Shown here: positions 34,037 through 46,741 of the stretch, in pieces
Layout of the letters: each line of letters opens with the position of its first letter
Numbering within the stretch: position 1 is the first letter of the stretch
From: Sarcomyxa edulis
Lineage: Eukaryota > Basidiomycota > Agaricomycetes > Agaricales > Mycenaceae
Length of the DNA stretch: 64,000 bases
NCBI GenBank assembly: GCA_009761415.1
Contig: QUOL01000018.1
Location: 496,001-560,000 of the forward strand
Reading direction: 5' to 3'
Notes under the pieces: model-generated
The model's database searches: none
Seen by the model: only the letters and a program-made list of their open reading frames with translations
Told to the model about the DNA's origin: nothing
Program-made: the position numbers and the translations under genes

Positions 34037-37000
34037 ATGAAGTTCGGGAGAAAGATCAGCGTAAGTTACTCAGATCTTGCCTGCCAATCGCGTTTCTAAT
34101 CATATCCCCACACCCCCATCTATATCATCCTTGTCCCTTCGTATCACCGGAATCTGCTATCTGGCGAAATGAACACAATGAATCCCGGAACATACTGCGC
34201 ATCCTTTGCGCTAATATAAACTTCTCAATCGAACCTATACACTCCAATCCAACTGTACAGACGGACCTATACGCCGAATGGCGCCCATTCTATCTCGACT
34301 ATAATCAACTGAAGCGGGAACTCAAAGTGCGTGCCATGTAAAACCTTCTTGATAGACCGAATTCTAACTCTAAGCTGTAGGACAGAACCCTAGGACGAGA
34401 ATGGAACGACAACGACGAACGCGAGTTTACGAACATGCTAGAGAAAGAGCTAGACAAGATCCATGACTTTCAGAAAAAGACGGTGCGTAATGATCCAACC
34501 TTACCTAGTTTTCAAGGTTTACAGAAGAGCTCGATAGACTGCAGACCTATCTCGTCGAATACACGAAGCAGAAAAGCACGTCGAACGTCTGGTCGCTGAA
34601 GATACCGCACTTGCCGCAACTGCAGCCAGCTCTCGTCCGGGAACTCGCACACATTCTCGAAAGTCATCCACAACTACTCGCCCCCGTCGTAACCCCTCCA
34701 GTTCCAACCTTGATACCATCCCTAATCACAATCCTATCATCACCACCACTACATCCATATCCACAGACCCAGAATCCCAACAGGCTCTCCAATCCCAGGA
34801 ACCAGACGGCGGGTCCGACGATGATGTCACAGATTCAGATTCCTCGAGTTCAGATGACCTGGAAGACTACGACGACTCAGAGTCCCTTGAAGCACTGGAG
34901 GATCTATTTCACGGGCTCGAAGAAGAAGTGGCTAACCTAGTCGCTGACGTGCACGATCTCGCTTTGTACACGAAATTGAATATCACTGGCTTCATGAAAA
35001 TCCTGAAAGTACGTTCATCGTCATTTTCTCTCGTGTGTTGGCGACCTATACTAATGAAACTGCTTTGGTCTCCAGAAACACGATGTAAGTCCTAGCCACT
35101 GTGGGAGGAGTTCGGAATACTGATGAAGACGTCCCAGAAACAAACATCTCGTCCTCTTAAACCCACATTTGTCCAAAACTACCTCGAGAAACGCCCATTT
35201 TATAAATACAACTGGGATGCTCTTATCGGTAAGTAACTTTGGTCTGAACATCAACATAATACTGTCCACGTCCTCACGTCAATGACAATGTCTAGTAAAA
35301 CTATCCAAGTTATACGACCTCGTCCGAACTCGAGGACACCCTGTACAAGGTGACTCCAGTGCCGGCGGGGCACAGAGTGCGTTTGTCAGGCAAACTACAA
35401 AATATTGGGTCAGTATCTATACCACCAGGCGAAATTTACCTACTTATCTAGTCAATTAGGTGCATCCAGATAACCTCGTCCCCTTGAAATTGGCTATCCT
35501 GAGGAACTTGCCTGTTCTTGGTGCGTATACGTCATTGTGATTCATGCTCGTTTCTTGTTTGACTTAGTCGTGGAATTCAAGTCTTCAACTCTGAGAAGGA
35601 GTTCGATCCGAAAGATGCTGGTAAGCAAATTATCAGTCTGGTAGGTATAAAGAGGACTTAGCGATCGTATCTCCCGCAGCTATAACATCGATTTACTTCG
35701 ATAACGAAGACCTCGAACTATATCTCGGTCGTCTTGAGAAAACGGAAGGCGCTGAGGCGATTCGTTTACGGTGGTATGGCGATGCTGATACCAAGACTGT
35801 ATGTCCCTTCCTCCACTCTTCCTCTTACCCTGCCTTCATCTCCCCCTTTTTTGTAGATATTCGTCGAACGCAAAACCCACCGAGAAGACTGGACGGGCGA
35901 AAAGTCCGTCAAAGCCCGATTCCCGATCAAAGAGCATCTCGTTAACGCCTTCCTTCGCGGGGAATATACCGTAGACGCCGAGTTCCAGGCGTTAGTCAAG
36001 AAGGGTAAGAAAACTCAGGCAGAGGTGGATTCGATGATCCAGTTGGCGAATGAGGTACAATATGCTGTATTGACGAGGAAGTTGGTTCCTGGTGCGCACT
36101 TTTCATTCGGGTTACGTTGTGTGAGTGTGGTCTGAGACTGACTATCGTTTGTATTGTTAATAGTGATGAGGTCGTTCTACAACCGAACGGCTTTCCAGTT
36201 ACCGGGAGACGCGAGAGTACGTATATCATTGGACACGGAACTTACGTTGGTTCGGGAGGATAATTGGGATGGAAGGGTTCGAGCGGGTGATAATTGGCGG
36301 AGGACGGATATTGGAATCGATTATCCGTTTGATCAGGTTCCTCCGGAGGACAAGGAGTTGTTCAAGTACGTTCGAGCTTACCTTAATGATGACCTCGAAT
36401 CTTATGACCTGGATTTCGTGGCAGATACGGTGTATTGGAAGTCAAATTGCAGACACAGTTTGGACAGGAACCGCCGAAATGGGTCACGGATCTCGTTCAG
36501 TCCCATTTGGTCGAAGCTGTGCCCAAGTTCAGGTTTGTCCCCTTTCCTCTTTTCTTTCTAGCATCGTAGTCAGCGTGTTTAATTTGTGATGCTTGCTGTA
36601 GCAAATTCATTCATGGGTGCGCCACACTGATGCCAAACCGAGTCGATCTCGTACCGTTTTGGCTTCCACAGAGTGAGTCAGCTCCTTGTACAACGAAATG
36701 TATCACTCATTTTGACATTCTGATGATGCACAGTGGATACGGACATCCTAAAACCAAATACGGGATACCTCACAATCATCGAGCGTCCTACACCTTCTTC
36801 TTCGAAAGGCACTTCTGACAGGCAGACATCGTCAGGGCCTGGAAGCCCACTTGGGTATGCTGAGCCTGTCTCGGAAGGAGAGGACGATGAGGAAATGGAC
36901 CTCGCTCCTGCTAGAGATGAAGACAAGCGAACTGGGTTGACGGGTGAGGCGTATGCTGAAGCTGTTGCACATCGAGAGCAGATGTTGAAGGAGAGGGAAC

Positions 37001-37774
37001 GAGCTGAAGGTATAAATGGTAATGGTGACGGTGCGACGAGTCAGCAGAAGAAGGGCGTCAAGGTTTATGCCTCTGCTGACTATCCGGAGGAAGGGGCAGA
37101 TGAACGAACGGCTCTTCTGCGGGGTAATAAAGCACCCACCGGGAAACTGAAGGCCATGTCCATCGATCCGTTGGCACCTTCATCTGCTTTTGACGAAACT
37201 CTGAGGAACCGGCTTCGTGGGGCTCAGACATCTTCTGGTACTTCCGACACTGCCGTAGACAGAGAAGAGGAGGAGGATAGTGGAGAAGGAAGTGTAAGGG
37301 GTCCGATTGGTGATGATCGCGTATTGACAAGGGACTGGAAAGCTCCGGCTGGTAAGAGAGTTGCGGTCCCAGTTAGGATTGAACCAAAGGTCTATTTTGC
37401 TGCTGAACGAACATTCCTGGTGGGTTTGTCTTTTCTTAATCTTGAGGAATGTGAACTTACACGGTTATCGTCTTTCGTAGAAATGGCTCAACATTGCTGT
37501 CTTCATCGGTACGATTGCTACGACATTACTCAACTTCGTACCGGCAGACGATCCTCGAGGATTAATCAGTGCTGGGCTTTTTACCCTTGCCGCCCTTCTT
37601 GCAATTGCATATTCTGCGGTAATCTTCGTATTCCGGTCCTATAGGCTCAGACACCGTCGAGCTCAAGGATTATATTACGACAAGTATGGACCCACCTTTT
37701 TATGTTTCGTTCTGTTCGCTGCTTTGGCGACTAATATTGGTTTGCGATTTTCTGAGATGATGGGGGAAGAATGA
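34037..37774 (+). CDS. VTC4: VTC4-type vacuolar polyphosphate polymerase (896 aa, 16 exons)
   Basis: Exons: 34037-34060, 34261-34326, 34381-34482, 34538-35008, 35076-35084, 35138-35228, 35296-35408, 35460-35520, 35582-35620, 35680-35798, 35857-36091, 36164-36365, 36425-36532, 36602-36672, 36734-37419, 37481-37774. Residues 1-235 are an SPX domain ([36 protein letters not shown]), interrupted by an acidic Ser-rich insert. The tunnel-type catalytic domain follows with residues known to bind phosphate or metal in yeast Vtc4: K290 (TKYWVHPDN), R354/R356 (IRLRWYG), K371 ([10 protein letters not shown]), an Arg in [13 protein letters not shown]516 (VLEVKLQTQ) and Lys in PKFSKFIHG. Three C-terminal membrane helices lie in the last 100 residues. 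The enzyme makes polyphosphate from ATP while passing it into the vacuole, controlled by inositol pyrophosphates on SPX. All key residues are intact. Confidence 0.93.
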
Positions 37775-40709
37775 TGGACAGCCCAGGACGGGATGGATTT
37801 ATGCAGGATTATGCGATACCACTGGCATGGACTTCCTATATGTTTAATAATCTGGACTGAGTAGCACTGGAGGCTGTATTCCTACCATGCAGTATAACAT
37901 CTTGACTATACACTTAGCCATCAATCACCAGTATATGCCGCTAGTCTAAATATCAGATTGTTTCCATGTCCCTGTTCTCTCTCTTGGGTGTTTGATTATG
38001 GTGGAGTGGAAACCCTTTGCGATCTCGAACGAATTGATGCTTTGAACTTGGGAGTCTACGGATCAGGTTTTAAAATCCATTGAATGAGGGATGTATAACA
38101 TCAAGATGTACAGGAGCCGATGGAGAAGTTTTCGAGAAGGCCACAATCGCAACCGCATGCGAGATCAAACTGTTTTGATAGAACTGTCAGAAGGAGAAAA
38201 ATTGCGTAGCAGGGTGATGGAATTGAGGATGTGTGGGTGTGGGAGAGCCCTACGTGTATTCATTTGGGATACACGATATCTATATCATACACGACGATCA
38301 CAGGAGGTACGCCAGTGGCACCCCTCGTGCTAAATAATGCAGGGAATCGGAACCGATATATAGAGAACAAAGGGACTTGGGGCCGGATCCCGAGTTGAAA
38401 CCAGGCTCGTCGTCGGTGCTAGGATGATATCGACATGGCTGTGTGAAATTACTTCGGAGAAACCCCGAGCATCCGGACGGTCAACGCTGAGGACCAGGAG
38501 GGGTACGGAGCGGTGTTTTTCGGTGGCAGAGTTGGGTCCCTATCTTTAGTGGAGATACTAATGTTTGAATTAGTTAGATTGTCTATCAGGGCTTCGGAGC
38601 GCCCGAAATCGCGTTAATGGCTCAATTACGACGCCTTTGCCTTCGTTCAGTGCACGTCTAGTGGCTGATGGTCCTTCGACTGGAGACGATAGATCTCGGG
38701 GATTTCTCCAAGCTACAGTCGACTTATTCTGGCGTAAGTCCAGATATCATGCAGACGAAACATGGGGCCCAAACACTCACCGAGAAGATGCAGTACGCAG
38801 CTACGGATATAACCCCTAGAGCGCATCTTCGCAAAGTGATGCATACGTGTAGTGAATAGAGTCATCAGATTTCGGAGTCATGGATGCCATGTTGCGAGGC
38901 AGGAGATGGTGAGCAGAAGGTCCTTTGAGGGGTTCATTCACGATCGAGTCGCGGAGTCTACGCCCCGTAAGATCCTAAAGGCCGTTGTGCATCAAACATC
39001 AAACTTGAAGAAGGCAGACATACCAGACATCTAGGACTACTCGCAGAGTTGGAAAGTAGATACTTGCAGCGGTCTGGAAAAAGTCATCATGATTGACGGC
39101 ATAGGTAGCATTAGGGCCGCTTCCTGCAAGGAACGGATGTCGCGGCCTCTGAGGTTGAGCGTCCTGTTCTACTAAGATCCGGGCGAGAGGGGATTGACTG
39201 TGCAATGTCAGTGAACACGACCTCCTGACAGAAGAAGGATAGTCAAGGATCGTACATTTGGTGTATTCACTGTGGTGCCGATATTGTAGAGTTATACCTC
39301 TTTTGCACAAATGCATGGTAGAATATGCAGCATGTTGTTCCAATAAGGATAAGATATAACTCGGATCGAATCAAATGTCGTGGCCTAGCGTTGAATGGGG
39401 GAGTTTAACCTCCGTGCATTCGACCGGTAGGACCTGACCGTAGTCGTCGATAGGAAAGAGATACACCAACTACAGCGCCTGTAAATGGGAGATGCCGTTC
39501 ACCCCCTATTTTTACTTGATGATCATCATAATTGAATGCAAGGATGCAAGGAATGGTCCGTAAATGCATGTCAATAGTTCATTGCGGTGAGTCAGAGCTT
39601 TTCAGAATAGCTTGAGCGGTGAGTTGGAGTTAATAGAGAGTGGTGCATATACAGTAATAAGATAATAGGGACCAGCTCTCCGAGGATCGAATCCAGGACG
39701 TGGTTGGGACGCGACAGGAGATACTTTGTTGAGAGTCGGGATCAACGTGATCGAAGTCACGTTTTGTGACTCTTGATTTTCTCTTGAAACAATCCATAAG
39801 TCTTTTCTTCCTCATGTGCATGGTGCAACCCTCACAAGATTCTTATGCATTGCGTATTTTTTGAGCCGAGAAGGCGCGCCCATGAGTTCCCCATCCCGCA
39901 AGAAGCTATCGGGGAGGAGGACCGCAGCCTACCGCCCACCACGTGGCAGCGCCCATCAGCAACCAAATCGAGTTTCCCGGTTCATCGGGAAATACAAAAT
40001 GTGCAGCGCAAACCCATCTTTCGCATCTCCCCTCCTCTTCCTCCCCGCGCCTTCCAGACTTCACCATAAAACCCCCAAAAAATGAGCCATTTTTGTGCTC
40101 CAAACTCCTACCAGCTATTCATGATACAACAGGCTCTTCGTGCTCATCTCAGGCTTTCTACAGCTCGCTGTCGTCAATTCCCGATACTGATGGGATATCC
40201 AAGTCCGGCTTTTCCTATTACGACTTTAGGCTTGACTATGCAATGTTTCGCCTCATTGTATCTGGATCGAAGAGACCGAGTAAGGCAGTCCTCTAGTCAT
40301 GTCTTGTGTATTTTTCATTCAACTGGAAATCCTCTCGTCTAGGTTGCTAACGGGGCGCTCGAGTTAGACTCAAGACTGGACACCCGAAAATCCCTGGGCG
40401 TCATTGATGTTTGTCGCTAAACCGGCTGCCGGTGAACTATGATGGGCGCTCATCCGAGTCCAAACGCCGCTCGTCGATCCCTAAAGAAGAAAAAGGTGAG
40501 GAGAGAGACATTTGTTTTATTCTTCTTGGATACAAGGCTAATACGCTACGATAATAGGACACCAGTCAAATACAAAATACAGTCAAAACTGTTATCAAAG
40601 GAGAATAGCAAGGCGAGTAACATATATATTTTATGAGGGGAGGGTATTCTGAAGGCGGTCAAGAAAAGGCCGCCAGTCAAGTCACGTCTACTGTTCGACA
40701 CTGGCACCT
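37775..40709. other. Gene-poor interval, nearly 3 kb
   Basis: Frames are short (60-117 codons) on both strands, with no family motif or convincing splice chain. Frames at 39816-40342 (+) are low-complexity or hydrophobic without start context. This should contain the 3' regions of VTC4 and of the minus-strand regulator that ends at 40710. Confidence 0.45.
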
Positions 40710-43337
40710 TTATATCAACAGTAAGTTCAGGCGTCGTTCTTGGATGGCTTCGCGCCAGTCGATGGCCCCGCCATTTACATCCCTCTTCTGCCAGACCGAC
40801 TCCATCAAGGCGCGAGTTTGCATCAGATTCCCGATGCTCTCGTCTTGCGCTTGAAGTCGGCTCTTCAAGAAGTCCCGCTCTGTGGAGTTATCCGTCATGC
40901 ATCCCGTGAGGCATATTGGGAACACGAGCGAGCGGTCGACCTCAGACGAAGGTAACTGATTCAACAGCTGAATGATCACATCAACTGATATTCTGATTTC
41001 AGGAACACCTAGTAAAAACCCCGGCGCGTCAGCTCCTACACGTGATCATTTGGGTACTTTGACATGCGTACCTGGACTCGAATCACTCAGGACTGTATGC
41101 AAGTACAGTACAACAGTCTCGCGGAATATGTTCGCGACGATACGACGCATCTCCTCGTCGGGAAACGGTGGAATGGTTTCGACGGACGATGATGAATGAG
41201 GTAAGTTTGGATGCAGAGGAGTTTGGTCGGCCTCCGCGAAACTTGGAGGGTCCGACTGATGTTTCCGTAACCTTTGCTCGAGTGCGTCTCCGCGTCGAAT
41301 AAGCTCGCGGTAACTCAGCGAGCCGTTCCGTAGCTCGGTGGCCTTCCAATGGGCCAAAGCAGATACCTCGGCGATGCCGAGCATCGCCTCATCTGGGCAG
41401 CCAGACAGGGTCTCCATACGCATCCCGTTCTGCGGAAATGTATCGAGATTTAATGGTGCACCCCAGAAATTGTCTTGTCTATTGAACAGCCGTTTGGACA
41501 GAGCTAAGAATCTAGGGGGCCGCATAGTGGTCAAGCTCGCATACGTGTCGTACCACTGAAAAGTAGCGTTATTCTCTTTTTCAGCGAACATGGAACATAG
41601 GTGAGCGAAGGAGATACTCTTACAAGAGTAATCTTAGCGGCTAGCTTCGCGGTAGCGCTCATGTTGGATAGCGCGAGCTTAGGATTATCGTTGACAGCGA
41701 GTCCGGTATCTGCGAGCCAGTCACAGGCCATCTGCAGTACAGGCTGCCAATCGGTGACACCGCCAGAAAACAACGAATAGCTGACGAGATGCAGGGCTGC
41801 GATAGCGTCGCTTTCGACATGATGTCCTCGTATCTGCTTCGAGTTGACGAGTTGGAAGTAAGCTTCATCGTGAAAGTACTTGGCAGCAGAATGATCTGGA
41901 TTCGCATTTAAGGGGTCGACACCTTGGGCGACTCGCATACGCGCAAAGTGTAGATTTGCTAATGCACAAACGGCATTCGTGACTGCGCCCCGTGGTTCCT
42001 GGACTATCAACTGTGGCACGATGTCAATAGAGTTCCGAAAGGGAGGGGAACCGAAGACACAACAGAACTCACAGAGTATGTAACATTGGTGACAGAGTTG
42101 CCAGCAAAAATATACTGTACTCTCCGTACGTGCTCGAAGTAATAAATAACACAATCTGACTGAACGAGATTTTGACCCGACAGAGACGGAGCATCTTGCG
42201 CTGACGGTGATGGTGGCCGCAATTCAAAATCGAAAGCAGAATGATCTTGCACCCCCGGTATGAGAGAGAAATCAAAGTTAAGGTCTGGGGTACTCAGAGG
42301 ATTTGGGATAAGAGGTACTGATGGTAACGATGGAGGAGAATACGGAAATGGAGAGGAGGATACACTGGACCCCAACTCCAACGAGTTGAGGTTCGGATCA
42401 CTGTAAGACGCCAATGGCAATTGATGGAAGTTAGAGTTGTTGGCCCCTGGGACATAACGAAATGTGAGTCAAATTACACTGGTTTTTGCCGCAGCTCATC
42501 GCAGTAGAGGCTTACCGGGCATAGCGGAGACCATGCTGTGCCGATGCTGGCCATGAGGTCTATCTGCGAACTGGAATCCGTACTCGGGGTTAGTGACGTC
42601 TGCGTCTAGAGATCGCGACGAGGGTCCTGGTCCGGCTACTCCAGGGAGATAGGACGACTGGCGACGGGAACGGGCAGGGCTCGACGTCCTGGTACCGCCT
42701 CTATTGGCTTGTACGAGGGATGATCTTGGTTGGCCACGAATTAGTCCTGCTCGAGTAAGTTGAGCTTTGATGTCTGCTTTGTATTGCTCGACGAGATGTT
42801 TGTCCTACAGATTCACGATTAAGTGGAAGGGCCAAGATCAAACTAACGCAAGTATAAGCTCACCCGCATCCAATCAGGACGTTTTGAACCCCACCCAAGA
42901 CACTTGATCCGGAGACGATTGCATGTGTGGCAAGACTCGCCTTCGCGTTGTTCGTCGCACTTCTACAAATCAAAGTTCAATGGAACGCGTCAGTCCCGCA
43001 CTCGTCGGCACTCGAACCCGAACTCACTTTTCTACGTAGACGGCAAGTCCTGCACACGATAATGGGTCAATATTCGCGTCAAAGAGGTGGGGGGATAGAC
43101 GACGAGCAAGACGTACCAACATCCACCTTTACCAGTGGTCTGCGAATGTGGGAGATCCACCGCGTGACGGTTGGGAGTTCCTCGCGCACTCGCGACTGAA
43201 CCTTCGCTCTCGTCGGGGGAGGTCATCATTGACGTCAATGGGACTGTTTGAGATAAGGGAGATGTGTTGGTCGAAGCGTCAGAAGAAGGGGATAGGCTTC
43301 CGCTATGTGTTGATGAAGGAGGGGTCCTGTAAGCCAT
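40710..43337 (-). CDS. Zn2Cys6 fungal transcription regulator, copy 1 (733 aa)
   Basis: Minus-strand exons: 43337-43117, 43049-43028, 42962-42864, 42804-42516, 42446-42073, 42010-41624, 41555-41072 and 41035-40710. A binuclear zinc cluster spans residues 73-102, with C73, C76, C83, C92, C95 and C102 (C-x2-C-x6-C-x8-C-x2-C-x6-C), spread over three exons, one only 22 nt long. A basic helix-like linker (DWMRDKHLVEQYKADIKAQL) follows, then a Ser/Pro-rich stretch and a C-terminal regulatory region (DAIAALHLVSYSLFSGG, DEAMLGIAEVSALAHWK). Zn2Cys6 proteins bind CGG-type DNA sites in the nucleus; targets are unknown. The last intron would be only 36 nt (41036-41071). A paralog with the same block order lies upstream at 44.5-46.7 kb. 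Confidence 0.87.
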
Positions 43338-44513
43338 GAGTGACTTCGAACCGTTGTTTGGGAATTATCGACGACGAAGGACGATGATGTGAGTTTGCTT
43401 TAAATCTATCGCAACAGAGGTCAAACTTAAGGACCACAAAAAAGACAAACCGGAACAATTGTTACCTGCCAAAGCTGGACTGTTATGAGGAAAGGGTCCG
43501 TAGGAAAACCGGAAAAGGGCTCACCGAAGGTATGAAGTAGGGAGAGGGGGGATGGGAGGTCTATAAACGGAGCAGATATATGAGACAAGATGATGGCTGG
43601 TCACCAAGGAAGTTGGAGAAATACGTAGAGAGAGAACACAGCTTGAAGCAGCTGAGTCCCTGAATCGTATGTGAAAAGCAGCCACAGTATGTGCCGGCTT
43701 GCTGATCGGCATCCTGTGTTTTGCATACTAAGTCTTAGGATTTCACCGACTTGTGCGGAGCTAGGAATACTCGAGGACGGGTGGGAATTTCTTCCGTGAC
43801 CGCGATCTAAACATATCAGCGAGATCATGGTCCTGGAGATATTTGATCCTGCGAGCGACCGGTCAGTCTATGAAGTAGGGCCTTGTTCACTACCGACGCT
43901 AGACCTCTCCCACCTTCGTCGCAGGCACTAGGAGTCCCGAGGCTCTATGTTTTTTTTTGGTTGTGCTCTCGATGAGCCCCCTCGTCTTTACATAACTACC
44001 GAGGCATTCGCACGTCGCAACCAGGAGAGAAGAACATACCTCCATACTTGATTCTCATGATGATGACATGGGACTTGACTTATTGCTAGCCTGAGATGGC
44101 TCAGGCTGTACCAACTCGTCCAACGAAGCTCTCAGAGGGTGGGTTCCACGTGGACGCGTGATGAGAGTTAATGTCATCCTCCGTGTAACCACCGGAGAGT
44201 TGATAAATTCCAACAGCTGAATGTCAGGGTAATGTTAAGGATGGACAGGAGAGTACGTATGTAGATATGCTTTTACAGATAGGACTCGATATAGGGAATG
44301 CATATGTACAACTGTGGGTATTTTGTATGATATAGGATAGATGGAAGTTGAGCGAGACAGAAGAAAAAAGCGCGAAAATTGGACAGATACGACAAAGCTG
44401 TTGAGATACGAGAGGGGATAGTATGTAGTAGCACTGACTTAGGGGAAGTCCGACATTTAGGAAGACGAGACAGCAAAAACAAAGAACAAAAAGCAAATAT
44501 TTCCGACACAGCA
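43338..44513. other. Intergenic between the two Zn2Cys6 genes
   Basis: No coding motif. It holds the promoter of copy 1 and the 3' region of copy 2. Pyrimidine runs on the minus strand near 44270-44510 fit a gene 3' region. Confidence 0.45.
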
Positions 44514-46741
44514 TCAAACGAGAAGCATACTCGACTTTTTCAAAGCCTCTCTCCATGGGACGGGATTCGCCACCGGGGAATGATCACGTTCCTTCCAAAC
44601 CTTCTCCATAAGTTCCCTGACCGAATTGCAGTTCCCGACATTTCCCTGCTGTTTCAAATGCTCGAGGAACATCTTTCGTTGCTCGCGGTCGTCCGTAAGA
44701 CACCCGCATATGAAAATGCTGAACACCGTACTCCTGATGACCGAGCTCGAGACCGAGCTCGGAGATGACATAGAGGAAGGCAGTACATCCCCCAGAAGCT
44801 TCAGCCGCTCGATTGTTTCTCGCACACCTTCTTTGATCTCGGGCACGGACGGGCAGTCACCCGAGACGATAGAACGAAGGTACACGCAGGTTGAGGCACG
44901 AAATATCTCTGAGGTGACGTCTCGTGCTTTAAAAAGCGATTCCTCACCAAGAAGCTGTCGCTTTGGATCGAAGTTCGACCCTAGGTGACTCTCGATTTCT
45001 CGTGCTTTGCTGACTAGAAGTGGCATGCTGAGAGAGCCTTTATCGATTTGATCTCGTTTCCAGCAGGCGAGTGCACTTGCTTCGGCTAGTGCCCAGACTA
45101 TACGGTTCTCGCATCCCATTGTGTCTTTCATCGACAGTTCTGGTGGAGGTGAAGAAGCGTCTTCGATACGAGAGCCCGTGGGGTTGAAAATGTCGCGGTA
45201 GACGTCTAAAAGATATGGTCGCTCATGAGTGGTGATGGAAGCAAGGACGTCGAACCACATGGTAGTTTTCACGATGAAACGCGTCGTTTCATCAGCGCAA
45301 TAGAGGACATGTGCCGGTCCATATCGTGAGTTGTATAGCAGAGGTCTGACGTAGGCGTAAGCAACTGAGAGCCAGAATTGCCATCCTCCCATGCCACCGT
45401 CAAACAGGATAGCGGAGACGACGTGCAAGGCGGCCATGGCAGCATCAGCCGTGGCTTCTTTGCCACGAAGAGCCGCCATAATTCCTTGAGACCTGATGCG
45501 GCTATCCGGCGTTTCGAGTACAGGACAGTCCGATGTACGAATCCTATGGAAGTGCACGGCTGATAGAAGCTTGACCGCGTCACGAGCTATAGGGTCTCGT
45601 TGAACAGACTCGTGGATGAGTTTAGCGACCGAATCGTCGGCGAGGAGGTACTGGATTCGGACGACATGTTGCATATAATGATCCACTAGTTCATCTTGCA
45701 GGTTGTGGTTCGCTGTTGAGTAAAAGTCGAAGCCTATGGAAGGATCCAGTTCGTTTTCGTAGGGATATTCGTCAACTATGCTGTTGTAAGCATACAACGC
45801 CCCAAACGTGCTCCGCAAGGCAGGACTGACACGACCACCGTGACTATTAAGCCCTGCCAACAAAGGAGGGATGTTGAGTATACATATATATATGACATTA
45901 TAATATTTAATAACGGTACAGGTTCTTACATGGGGTCGCAACTAAGCTATTCGACGGAAGATTAATAGGCGGAAGGGTGTTGTTGTTGTAAAGCATGTCG
46001 TTATGATAAGAGGATGAGCCCGGAGGGGTTCCGTAAGGAGACTCCTCTCTGATGCCACCAATGTGAGACGAGGACAGGCCTGAGGAATGATAAATATCGC
46101 AAGTTTCATAGACACTGGATCTTACCCACCAGACTGACTCGGAGGGTACGGGGGCCCGAGCCATTGCAGGTCACGAACAGCAGAGGTATTGAGGCCTCTG
46201 TGAGGTGCCTCATTTGATGAGAGAGATAGCGTTGGTGTGGGTGGGCTCTCTGTGGAAGAACTGTAGTCGTCGTTGAGACGAAGCATGGGGGTCTCCTGCT
46301 CGGTGCTCCTGGGGCCCGAGCCAGAGTGGCCTTTGATCATCCCTTGAGCAGCGAGAAAAGTCTTGATCTTCTCTCTGAGCTCGACCACGTTTCGGTTCTC
46401 CTAGTACAAGATGAGTACGCGCAAGATAGAGACAAGGTTGGGACTCACCCTCAGCCAGTCCGGCCGTTTCGCACCAAATCCGAGACATTCGAGTCTGAGA
46501 CGAACGCACGTCTGGCAATGACCTGCATCGTTAGGGTTCTCGTCACATTTCTGTACATTACGCGCCACGCCAATGGTTAGTACTGGTGGTGTGGGGAGAC
46601 GAACATGTCGATCGAGATGAGATCGAGGCCTCTTTGACTAACCTTTCGACGAATTCTGCACGTGTAGCAACCCGACTTGGCGCGCACAGCGCCTTTCGCC
46701 TTGGGCGCTCCGGCCTTCTTTGTTTTCGGGGCAGGAGGCAT
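44514..46741 (-). CDS. Zn2Cys6 fungal transcription regulator, copy 2 (653 aa)
   Basis: Minus-strand exons: 46741-46643, 46550-46449, 46400-46130, 46079-45930 and 45853-44514. The zinc cluster starts early, C25, C28, C35, C45, C48 and C55, after a Lys/Ala-rich basic N-terminus. Intron positions before KC and after DWLR match copy 1. The C-terminal region shares blocks with copy 1: DAAMAALHVVSAILFDGG, WALAEASALACWK, FSIFICGCLTDDREQ and ELMEKVWKERD. Copy 2 lacks three downstream introns that interrupt copy 1. The start ATG gives the only in-frame lead into the zinc cluster. Role: probable DNA-binding regulator; regulated pathway unknown. Confidence 0.88.

Noticed and set aside
39640..39740. tRNA-like GGATTCGATCC motif on the minus strand
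   Set aside because: No matching acceptor stem or anticodon arm could be found around it.
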